This document shows, one piece after another, positions 10,641 to 20,780 of a DNA stretch of 64,000 nucleotides; position 1 is the first letter of the stretch, and every line of letters begins with the position of its first letter. The translations under genes were made by a program, and so were the position numbers. This stretch comes from Muricea muricata (Eukaryota > Cnidaria > Anthozoa > Malacalcyonacea > Plexauridae). The notes under the pieces are model-generated. The model worked only from the letters and a program-made list of their open reading frames with translations. It did no database searches and was not told the DNA's origin. Location of the stretch: assembly GCA_963855995.1 (NCBI GenBank), contig OY979717.1:67564354-67628353 (forward strand). Reading direction: 5' to 3'.

Positions 10641-12899
10641 AGCAATTTCTTCAAAACAAATGAGAATTCTTCCTTCAGGTGAGGATCGGAGTTCACATCA
10701 GTCGAGATATGGTTTGATCAAGTTTAATTTGTCACAGGTATTTAGGGGACCATTTGGGCCGACTAGCATTGTGTCAATGAAAAACAATGAAAAATGGGGT
10801 ATCTTGTTCTTACACCTGGTTGACAATCTTTGAGAACAGCCACAAGCAAAGTGGTTTGAAAATCGTACGTTTGTCGCAGATACCTAATGTTTTTGCCAAT
10901 TTCTCTGAAATAGGAACAGCTGCAATTGCTTTGGCTAGCTCTCAGAGTGAGTGGTCAGCTGTTCTTCAATCATGTATGTAATTGTTCTACAAACAAATTG
11001 TGTGTGTCAGTTAAAGTTCCTAATTCACCTTCTGACGCTGGTCGCTTTTCCTTTGGTACAAAATCGTTTAATGACTGACCTTTTGTTTGTAGGTGAACAG
11101 TTGATGGCAAAGTATAGTGGTATTCTTGCAAGGATTTTAGCGCTCAGTAATTTTTTAGGACTGGCTTGAGCTTTAGTTTGGTAGCAAAAATGGTTGTATA
11201 AAGACGAATGTGTCTTAATCGTGATATAGTGCATCTGTTATTACTCACATTCTTTTGATAAATGAATTTGATTTTTTTATCATGACATCAATGCGATGTT
11301 TTCAAATTTGCTGATATACCTGTACACAGGTACAATACTTGCTTTTCATGTGCTTCATATACCTGACCATTAGGTATATCTCATACAGTGAAATTCTTGG
11401 GTTTCACTGGAACCTTTTTCTGTAATTCTGAGTGGGGGTCAACCCAAAATGTATTGATGATTGTACTGCACTGGAGTAAGCAAATCTCACGAAATTGCAC
11501 ACATTTGCTGCCAAACACAAGGTCAACACATACAGTGAAAATTTTTTTCAGTCTGATGACAGTGTATCGATTTGGATTTGACCCCCAGTGAAATTTATGA
11601 CGTCACGTGAAACCCAAGATTATGCTGCACCATCTATTTGCTTTAGCTGTTCTACAAAAGGCTTTAAAAACATTCAGTCCGATTTCACCCAAGTCTTAAT
11701 TACTATAGACTACATACTAATAACTTCACTCTTTTTAAATAAAATTATGATTATATCTGCTAAAGATCGATGCATATTTTAGAGATTATGATTAAGATCT
11801 ATATCTAAATCTGTTTTACCTTTCCTTTTATACCTTTCTTTTATACCTTTCCTTTTATATCTTTATCTATTTTACCTTTACCTTTCGATTTACCACAAGA
11901 TCGTAAATAATAATGACGGCAATGTCCCAGAAAATTACATATGAATGAGAGAAGTCCATGTCAATGTCTATGTCAAGGCACGTGTGAAAAAGGTTCAGGT
12001 GTTTTTATCATGCAAAGCCGAAATCATCAAACTAATATTAATTTTGCCATCATACAATATGATGTTGATCTAAACTGCATGCATATAATTTTTTTTTTCA
12101 ATCTTAATATCAAAATTATTACAATGATATCAAAATTATATTATAATAATTTTATATATTTAAGTACAAATATTGATTGTATCGTGATCACTCAGTGCGG
12201 TAAGAAAGACAAACCGGACGTAATGAAAATGTTTAGAAAACCACAATCAAACGGCTGATTTATTTAAGCTTAACGCAAGTTAAGACTATTATTTACATAT
12301 TATTAACTATTATTTACATATATTTACAGATTTTATGGTAATATGGTTTCCATCTTCATCTTTTCTACTAAAGTTGAAGGCAGAAGCCATAAAATACACA
12401 TGATATTTCAATTAAGGTTGCCTTTCCAAAACTGTGAACTATGAGCGCGAAAGGGATGATGGATTATGGTCTATTTAGATACTGATACTCAAAAAATTAA
12501 CTTTGTAACAAGTAAATTTGCCGTCGTGAGTTTCCTATGTGCCCTTGATGCTGGATCAAAGAAATAATTTTGTGTTAAAAAACAAACCCTTTGCGCGCTT
12601 ACAGTTTATAAATAAATGAAAAAATAAATAATCTTAAATAACATATCATCGCACAAAAATGAATTTACAATTAGAGAAAAAGTAGTAATAACAATATTTA
12701 ACTATATTGCAGTGTATCTTTAAGTTTGAAAGCTATGTCATTAAGAATACCTATTTGTTTAAAACGCTAATCATACTAGGGAAAAAACTGTTACTAAACC
12801 TATCAGTTCTACATTTAAAAGAAGAGAATTGGTTGATATTTCTAAATTTTATCTGTGTTCATTGTCCCCCGTTAGGGGCAAATGATGCGATAGGCAGCC
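10641..12899. other. Non-coding stretch with one imperfect inverted repeat
   Basis: No convincing gene. At 11396-11626 CTTGGGTTTCAC...GAGTGGGGGTCAA recurs inverted as TTGACCCCCAGTG...GTGAAACCCAAG, an imperfect ~230-bp MITE-like unit. At 11815-11880 there is a pyrimidine-rich run of CCTTTCCTTTTATA-type repeats. Confidence 0.5.
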
Positions 12900-13935
12900 G
12901 CATAAAGCAATCTGTTTTACTGTTTTCTCACTGAGATCACTTCGACGGTATATCCAGCCTAGGACACTGCAACATTTCTTGCGCTTCACTGTAAGATCGG
13001 CCTGGCAGTGTAATCCTCAGTGCACGTTTTCTCAACTTCTTCTGACAGCTACTTAGACAGACTACAATGCCATACTGTACTGCAGCATTCTGGAATAGAC
13101 ATAATCAATGCGTGATAAATTGTGATGAGTTCGAGCGGTGGAATCCCCTCTCGCCGCAAAACAAGTAGGATATGTAGTCGCTTAGATGCTTTGGTAACAA
13201 TAATCGCAATGTGTTTGTTCCATCTAAGGTCATCCTGGATAATACAGATTCCAAGACCTGGTCTCCGACACAGAAACTTGGCAGCTCAGGTTTGTTTCGA
13301 AAGGAACAAATTAGCATCTCTTTGCGTTTCTTTGCGTTCAGTTTCATCAGGTTATTGCACGCCCACTCACTAACAAAAGTTAGATCGCACTGAATTGTGG
13401 ACAGCTCCCCATTTCGTAGTAGGTCTTCAGACGAATTTCCAGACGTCAGATTTTCCTGAGCTACATTGTAAATCATTGACCATAATTAAGAACAGGATTG
13501 GACCCAAATTCGTTCCTTGGGGGACTCCGGCTTTAAGAGGTAGCCAACTAAAATTAGCTTCACCGAGGTTGACGCACTGCCTTCGCTCTGATAGAAAATT
13601 CCCAATCCACGATATTAAAAATCAATGTGAACGAGTTTTTGAATGATGACGTTATGGCCAATTCTATCAAAGGCCTCAGAAAAATCCAGAAAGCATTTGC
13701 GAAAGTATTAAGTAGGGGAATCCAAACCGGATTGCCAGGTGTGCAACAGATCAAGCAGGCAGTAGGTGGTGCATGAACCCTTTAAAGAACCGAGCTCTTG
13801 TGGGTCGATATTCTTAACGTCGGAGATCATCCATTGAACGACGAAATCTTCGAGTACTTTAGAAAGGCATGCCGTTAATGATATTGGCCTTGTACCAGCC
13901 TCGTTAGAAGGTTGCGGGATTTTCGGAATGGGGGT
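12900..13935 (-). pseudogene. APE-type LINE reverse transcriptase fragment
   Basis: Minus-strand RT remnant. GVPQGTNLGPILFLIMVNDL (around 13480-13540) is the conserved PQG...LGP.LF block. It is followed by MIYNVAQENL (after the lost YADD), then STIQCDLTFVSEWACNNLMK and LNAKKRKEMLICSFRN, the usual region C-terminal to YADD. A frame change and missing residues precede the distal part near 13100. The N-terminal piece at 13560-13754 is also RT. This is a CR1/L2-like grade, and inactive. Confidence 0.75.
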
Positions 13936-14520
13936 AACATGAGAATAATTCTATAAACTTGGGACAAATTACATTTTTGGATGGACAACCTTTATTATAT
14001 TGGCTGCATATCAAATATAATAAACGGTCCATTCTCTTCATCACCATTCATGAAAAATCACCATCATGAGAAAGAAAGCAACCAGACAAGTAGAGGACTT
14101 ATGTGTTACTGTTGTACATGTTGGCCTTATGTCTACAGGGAAAGAAAAATATGTAAAAATAAGAGTAATTTTGAAATTCCAAAATTCTGAAAACTATTAC
14201 CAATCACACCCTGATTTACCGAAATAATTGTATTTTAAAACGCAATTAAAATACTACCGTGTAAAGTACCGGTATGATTTGTCGTTTCTTGGTTCTTGGT
14301 GTGGATAATTGGTCGTTGAGTGGCTATGGATTCATCTAAAAATTTCATACAGTCTAATATTTAGTGAATATCTGTAACCAAACATGAAACACCTATTACA
14401 ATATTATATAACACACAGTAATAATATAAAGTACCTTGTGACGTGACACTTGGATTTCGTGTGACAATGTTATAGTTTGGTTTTTCAGTCGTATTGATTT
14501 TGGCTAAAATGTTTCATAAA
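13936..14520. other. Non-coding stretch, nothing recognised
   Basis: AT-rich with a few short open frames. No domain, repeat end or RNA was seen. Confidence 0.4.
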
Positions 14521-14524
14521 GATA

Positions 14525-15655
14525 AATCAGTGCACGTAACACGTATTCGCTCTGACAGTATAATGGATTGTGATAGCAGCGAAGGTGTTGGAAGGATCCC
14601 ACAGAGCTTTATTTTTTAAAGCTGAGTAAAGACTTTAAAGTTCTTTCTTGCTTTAGGCAAGTTATTTGTTGCATATTATTCATTTAACCGTATGGTTCTA
14701 TCACTAGTTTCCATGACCGTTTTGTCGTGGGATATAGCATAGTCACACTCCTAATTTGTGGTCTTATTATATGGTTATAGGTGTTTTACCGCAAATTTTC
14801 ACTAGTGAACATATGAAAAAATATGTAAAGCGTGAAAAACCGCTGTGTTTTTCCGCGAGATTTTTATGTTCTCTGTTAGCCTGTTTCCGATTATTTTCAC
14901 CACTTGAAAATAATATTCATATCTTCGCGCCACCGTGTAATATACGTATAGCCTTCATCAGTGAAAACTAACCTGCATTCAATGGCGGCACTTCTATTTC
15001 AATACTGTGATCAGAAGTTCCCTGAATACAGGGCCCTTTTTTGTGCAATACAAGATTCACTCGCCCATGTTCATATTGCTTTCCATTCTTAACAATTATG
15101 GTGTTGTTTGAATCTGTTGGACTCGAACTTAGCAGACATGTACCATTGTGAGAAGAGTTCCAAAATGTAATGCTGCAGATCTCAGTTGTCGTGTTGGGAT
15201 GTACTGCTAAGACCGTGCCTCTGTAGTAATGTTGTAGGAAATTTTTATTGATAAAGTTTATGACCAGCTCATCACCGTGAAAATGTCGCGTACAGTGCGT
15301 AACGGAACATGCTGAAACCTCTGTCGAAAACATAAAATCATCAGTTAGATCATTTCACTCCCATGAAACGTCCTGTGGTACTTTGATGTTGTACTTTTAA
15401 TTTACCTGCATGTTTTGAAACAAAGTGAATGTTAACGGTCTTTCCGTCTAGATGAAAATAACATTTGTTGAATTAGTTTTAGTTCAATGAATTTGTACTT
15501 CTTAAAATTACAGTGCATATGAGAAAAATGTAAAAAAGCCACTTCAGGCATTAACGAACAAAAGGTGTTCCTGTTTTTTAATATCTGAATAGTCCAGTAC
15601 ACGTGTCGGAATTCAAGCTGGAAACAGTTGAAAAAATCATCAGCTATAGGACCTG
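14525..15655 (-). repeat. Duplicated genomic segment, copy 1
   Basis: This segment, with exons 2-3 of the secreted-protein gene and their introns, matches 17735-19441 in the same orientation, including non-coding parts (CACGTATTCGCTCTGACAGT at 14535; GTCACACTCCTAATTTGT near 14740). Copy 1 has ~200 bases at 14760-14945 that copy 2 lacks; copy 2 has a foldback insertion that copy 1 lacks. Confidence 0.75.
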
Positions 15656-15761
15656 CCGCTTGAATTGAACCTGCACCTTTGCCATGCTGCCCTGCTCTGA
15701 CAATTAAGATGGGGAGGATAGCTGACAAGAGCATGCTAATGTATGTGTTTTGTGACACCAA
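14973..15761 (-). CDS. Putative secreted protein, 5' exons (copy 1)
   Basis: Three exons are suggested. Exon 1 starts at ATG 15761; MVSQNTYISMLLSAILPILI then VRA is a good signal peptide. Its donor is uncertain, but three GCAG/AAAG|GT sites between about 15660 and 15690 are all phase 1. Exon 2 is 15447-15406, 42 nt, acceptor TTTCATCTAG, donor CATGCAG|GTAAAT, encoding DGKTVNIHFVSKHA. Exon 3 is 15320-14973, 348 nt, acceptor TTTTCGACAG, donor AATGCAG|GTTAG, phase 1. Exon 3 carries ACSVTHCTRHFHGDELVINF, an N-glycosylation-rich middle (NTTTE, NSSHNGT) and five cysteines, so it is an extracellular domain. The family is not recognised and later exons were not found. A second copy of exons 2-3 at 18759-19233 keeps the same splice sites and frame. 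Confidence 0.5.
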
Positions 15762-17146
15762 TCTTCTACGTGTAATAAATGTTCTATGCCAGTGTGCAGG
15801 GTGCTCATTTATATCCTTTTATATCCCGTTGTTCTTTGTAAAACCAAAAGTGTTTCGATTTAGGAGATTTTTTCTGTACCTGGATAGTTCTACACAGGAT
15901 CTTGTAAAACATGTGAATTTTAGCAAATAATTTTTGAAGTAATTTATAAAGTGTACAGGTGTATAGAAGCATGTTCACACTATATAATATGTCCTGGTGT
16001 TACCAACAAGTGGGAGAAAAGTGTGTTTTTGGAAGACATATATACTAATGGAAAATGTACATATCGATTAATTTTTATAATTCTCAAAAGCTGAACAATT
16101 ATGTATTGTAAAAGTTTCTATACACGTTTTTTTTAAACTATGCAATTTTGCTCGCGACCATTTGCAAGCTGTATAAAAAAAGTAAACGTGTATAGCTGCA
16201 TAAGCTGTATAAAAAAAGTCTGAAATCGCTCTCTGTTTCGCGAAGTACCTTAATGCACGATATTTTTTTTTATCAAAATAGATTGTTTTGGTACTTATCA
16301 TCTCAAATAAACCGAAAAAATGAGAACTTTAAAACATCAATACCGGGGCGGGGGGGGGGTGTCTTTTACGACAAGTTTAATATGCCTTGCGCGCAAAACT
16401 TAAATGCTTAAAAGTAATTTTGACTTGGTAGATGGAAAATTTGTCGGGTGTTGTATTGCTGTACAAAATTCAGAAAATTTGCTCGAGTCTAAGCCGTTCA
16501 AAACGTCGCGCGAACTTCCATATTTTTAGCAAAATTAGCTTTGTGCATGTTTAGTTAATGTATTTACTTAATTTGTACACAACCCCTAAGGGACGGTTGA
16601 TCAAAAATGAAACATTTCTTCAGAAAAACGGTTCTTATTGTGAAAAATATACGTTCGCATGACGTTTCGAATGGCTTAAACTCAATCAAATTTCTTGAAA
16701 TTTTGAACTGCAATAAAACGCCTAGCATACTTTCTACCCACCAACTTAAAATTACTTTTATTCATTTAAGTTTCGTGCGCGAGCCATTTTTAATGTTCTC
16801 AAAATACGCACACCCCTTTGTTTGAAACATTTGAATTTCAGAATATTTTTATGTATTCTTCGCCGTAAGTAACCAAGCAATATATATTAATAAAAAATTT
16901 CATACTTCAAGCCGCTTCGCGAGGTTTAAAGCCGTTTCAAAATTGTCTACTTTTATTTTACACCATGTATAGGCTCATCTAGTAGATTTACATTACAAAC
17001 TGCAGTCTGTAAAAATAGTTTTCAAAAAGACAAACATCACCTGCTTGTGATTTAATATTTATAAAGTTTACAGGCATATAAAAGCATGTTTACACTATAC
17101 TTCCTGGTGTTACCAACAAGTGTTTTATAGAGTTATAGAATATATA
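15762..17146. other. Non-coding, with a ~70-bp direct repeat pair
   Basis: No gene seen. 15941-16012 (TATAAAGTGTACAGGTGTAT ... CCTGGTGTTACCAACAAGTG) is repeated in direct orientation at 17053-17122. A G-run lies near 16347-16360. Confidence 0.5.
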
Positions 17147-17653
17147 CCGAGTGTCTCAAAAAAAGTATCGATGTTTTATTTGTTATACCGTTAAAAATGG
17201 ACTAGCTGTTTCGTTTTAAAATAATTGCCTGGCGGAGCTGTCTCAAATTCATTGGCTGGTGCTCATGCGGGACGGTGCAGATTTTGCTTCAAATAACCCT
17301 AAACAAACAAGTTGCAAATCGCCAGATCAGGAAATCGAAGCGGCCAGGGCGAATCGCCTTGAGATTAAAGGTAGCTTCTTAAAATTTTCAATACACGCGG
17401 GAAAATAGCAAATGTCTTCGAATAAATTTAATAGGCCGATTTAGTCATTTTTTTCGCCAATTTTCAACCAAACCTCAGCTTAAAACATTTATATATATAT
17501 CTCGTTCAATATTGAATGAAGTTCCAACCGCTATATACCAAAATTTAAGTTAGCGTTTTCTTTATACCTTATGAAGAACCTATTTGAAAGCCATAGCTGG
17601 TGTAGCTTTTAAATTGTATTAAAGTAAACACCGATACTTTTTGAGACACCCGG
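17147..17653. mobile_element. Tc1/mariner-type MITE, 507 bp
   Basis: The left end CCGAGTGTCTCAAAAAAAGT, ATCGATGTTT mirrors the right end AAACACCGATACTTTTTGAG, ACACCCGG. TA on both sides (17145-17146, 17654-17655) is the target duplication. CCGGGTGTCTCAAAAAG-type ends are typical of mariner elements. The interior has no intact transposase; a minus-strand trace near 17320-17360 may be transposase residue, but too little is left to say. Confidence 0.8.
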
Positions 17654-17785
17654 TATATTCTATATATATATATATGCTGTAACTCTATAAAAACACAAAA
17701 AAAATTTTGTATTTCTTAAATATAGAGACCAGTAAACATGACACGAATTCGTTCTGACAGTAGCTATAATGAATTGGGTAACGTA

Positions 17786-18514
17786 AAGGACATTGGCAAT
17801 AAAATTTTATTGTTTTATTTATTGTTTTATGTGAAAGAGCATGAAAAAGTAAGCTGATTGGCCGTTTACTGTAATAGACTATCTCTTTTAGTTCCAAAGT
17901 TTTTTGCAAAAATGTACAAAATATAAACTGCTGATTCAGCAAAAGTTGTGACGTCACTAGTTGGTAAGTAGTCAAACTCAACAAAATTTTGCACATGGAT
18001 ATTACATGACAAGACGCATCAAACAATATTTCTAATTTTGTTGCCAAGGTAACACTGCCGTCCCCAGGCCCCTGCTACGAAATTTCTTTAACTTGTTGTA
18101 TTTATCCACGTGGACATTTTTTTCGAACAATGATCTTCCCATTGAACTTTAGGCTTGCATATGTATAGCAAACAAACTTCTGATATCATGTTCTTATAAC
18201 CAGTTTCAGTATACAGCTATTTTTTTAAAAATGCTGTGCAGATCCTGGGGACGACAGTGTTACCATAGCAACGACGTTAGAAATGTTTTTGGATGTATCT
18301 TGCAATGTAGTATCTGTGTACAAAAGTCTATTGAATTTGAGTTAACAATAACTGAGCTGTGCTCGTTTATGTATTTATTAAACCTACTTACCCAACTAGT
18401 GACGTCACAACTTTTGCAGAATCAGCAGTTTATATTTTGTACATTTTTGCAAATAACTTAGGAACTAAAAGAGATAGTCTATTACAGTAAACGGCCAATT
18501 GCCAATGTTCTTTA
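17786..18514. mobile_element. Foldback element, long inverted arms
   Basis: ATTGGCCGTTTACTGTAATA from 17857 and over 200 bases after it pair with an inverse copy ending TTACAGTAAACGGCCAAT at 18499. The inner stem includes GGTAACACTG.CGTCCCCAGG. The pairing extends outward (GGACATTGGCAAT / ATTGCCAATGTTC) once a ~54-base insertion in the left arm is allowed for. No ORF. Copy 1 of the surrounding duplication gives the empty site. Confidence 0.75.
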
Positions 18515-18758
18515 ACATACCAACGAAAGATTTAGGAGGATCCCACTGAGGTTTGTTTTGTACAGCTCAGTAAGCTCAGTAAAGCATTTTAAAGTTCTTT
18601 CAAGATTTTGTTTTAAACAAATTAAATTCGTTGCATATAATTCATTTAACTGTATGGTCCTATCACTAGTTTTTATCGTCGTGTTGTGGTGGAATATATA
18701 GCTAGCATAGTCACACTTCTAATTTGTTGTTATACGTATAGCCTTCATGAAAACTAAC

Positions 18759-19233
18759 CTGCATTTAATGGCAACACTGCTATTTCAATACTGTGATCAG
18801 AATTTTCTTGAATACAGGGCCCCTTTTTGTGCAATACGAGTTTCACTTGCCCATGTTCATATTGCTTGCCATTCTTAACAATTATGGTGTTGTTTGAATC
18901 TGTTGGACTCGAACTTAGCAGACATCTACCATTGTGAGAAGAGTTCCAAAATGTAATGCTGCAGATCTCAGTTGTCGTGTTGGGATATACTGCTAAGACC
19001 TTGCCTCTGTAGTAATTTTGTTGTAAATTTTTATTGATAAAGTTTATCACCAGCTCATCACCGTGAAAATATCGCGTACAGTGCGTAACGGAACATGCTG
19101 AAACCTCTGTCGAAAACATAAAATCATCAGTTAGATCATTTCACTCCCATGAAACGTCCTGTGGTACTTTGATGTTGTACTTTTAATTTACCTGCATGTT
19201 TTGAAACAAAGTCAATGTCAACGGCCTTTCCAT
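18759..19233 (-). CDS. Secreted-protein gene, partial copy 2 (exons 2-3)
   Basis: The exon-2 equivalent is 19233-19192 (42 nt; DGKAVDIDFVSKHA) and the exon-3 equivalent is 19106-18759 (348 nt). They have the same acceptors (TTTCATCTAG, TTTTCGACAG) and donors (CATGCAG|GTAAAT, AATGCAG|GTTAG) as copy 1. The 348-nt exon is fully open and differs from copy 1 at roughly a dozen residues with no length change or stop, which suggests the frame was under constraint or the duplication is young. No signal-peptide exon is attached, so this copy may be a pseudogene or may use an upstream exon outside the duplication. Confidence 0.4.
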
Positions 19234-19441
19234 CTAGATGAAAATAACATTTGTTGAATTAATTTTGGTTCAGTGAATTACACTGTTTTAGTGAATATTA
19301 CAGTGCATATGAGAAAGAAATAAAAAAGTTACTTTAGGCTTTAACGAACAATTGGTGCTCCTTTTTTTAATTTTTGAGAAGTCCAGTACACATGTCGGAA
19401 TTCAAGCTGGAAACAGTTGAAAAAGTCATTAACTATTGGAC

Positions 19442-20284
19442 CTGCTGAGATGCGCTTGGCAACGACAATCCATCGTTAGAATTCGAACGATAATACTATA
19501 TGCCGCGGATGCAAAAGAGTCACAAATCTATTGTTTGATTTTTACAATGCCTGAAAACAGGAGGGAGTGAAAACTTTAAAATTGCTCTCGCTTGCTGTGA
19601 CTGCTTGCTGTGAAATCATTAGAAAATAAATAGACTGTGATGTCAAATGACGCGTTTTACGTCACATGGCTTTCTGGCTTCACGTTGTGACTGACGAAAT
19701 TATAGGAGCGCAATCGTCATCGTCGGTACAGGTCCGGTTGAAAGGACGAGCCCTGTCGTTCAGTACGAACGTACCTTGGGACAATGCTGGTAAGCTATTG
19801 ATTTCTACTATGAGCTCGAGTATTTATATATTCATGTTTTGCACCATTTAATATCTTTTGAAATCGATTGTTTTCAATCTCTGTAGACACGAATATATTA
19901 ACCCCCCCCCCCACCCCCCGATTATCGTTTTAGCTACGCTACTGTTTGTTGTACCTGCGGAGCAGGTATATTGTTGTCGTCTTTAAAGATGAACATCAAG
20001 TGAAGTGCATAGTTAATTTGCCCTCCACCCATTGCAATACTAACCTGTTTTTTGCACATTAAGGCAGATCAACGAGTATACTACAACCGCGATGGTAAAC
20101 AACATGTTGGCTGTATGTTTCTTTATCTAGATGAATGAGAAATAATTTTGACAATATATATATAGCAGTTAGCCTGACATAAAAGTGACATTTGCAACTA
20201 AACATGCACTGAATAGTTAGAAGTAATTGCAATCTATGGACACTGCGGAGATTAGAATTCTTTGGCACCGTAGGGATTCTCTCA
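19442..20284. other. Non-coding stretch, no gene seen
   Basis: Includes a C-run near 19900-19918. The open frame at 19666-19851 has no recognisable domain. TAGCTACGCTACTG at 19932 resembles the end of hAT-like repeats but has no partner nearby. Confidence 0.4.
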
Positions 20285-20770
20285 AACAGAAAGTGTGTTA
20301 AACATTATCATTAATTGTTGCTTTTTAGTATCGTCTGTATTTTTGTCCATTAGAGCATTTGGAAGATTTTAGAGGATTGTTTGTCAAAGCCTGTGTTGGT
20401 AATGACCCATGCCATTTAAGCATTTTTTTCTGTGTGGATTTTATTACCATCATACCTTACTGTGGAACAATAGTTGAAATGGGGGATTGCAAATTAGTTG
20501 TACATCTTCTGCAGTGTGGTTTGGAGTACATAAGGCGTAATCTTGCGTAGCATAGTTATAGAACGAGATATCATTAGATTGTTTTTCTACATGTTCTGTC
20601 CATTTTAATTTATTGTCTATCTCCAAGCCTAGCACTTTTCTGTCATAAACTTGTCCAATTACATGTCATTAATTTTAATGATAGGGCCATTTTTAATCTG
20701 TTTTAAGCGTATTGTTGAGCCAATTAGCACATATTGAATGACTAAATTAAAACTTTCTATCTGAAGTTTA
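20285..20770 (-). pseudogene. LINE RT C-terminal fragment
   Basis: On the minus strand QYVLIGSTIRLKQIKNGPII then KCLGLEIDNKLKWTEHVEKQ, the region after YADD in CR1/L2-like LINE RTs. The frame breaks near 20655 and again after HVEKQSNDIS. The 5' part is gone. It abuts the inverted-repeat block at 20781. Confidence 0.65.
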
Positions 20771-20780
20771 CCTATACAAT

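Larger units (their letters stand above)
17735..19441 (-). repeat. Duplicated genomic segment, copy 2
   Basis: Matches copy 1 (14525-15655) in the same orientation. It holds exons 2 and 3 of the secreted-protein gene but breaks off at 19441, inside the counterpart of the exon-1/intron-1 region, so the signal peptide is missing. The foldback element at 17786-18514 is an insertion absent from copy 1. Confidence 0.75.

Noticed and set aside
17685..18047. 121-codon minus-strand frame
   Set aside because: It is mostly the left arm of a foldback element and its AT-rich insert; no protein likeness.
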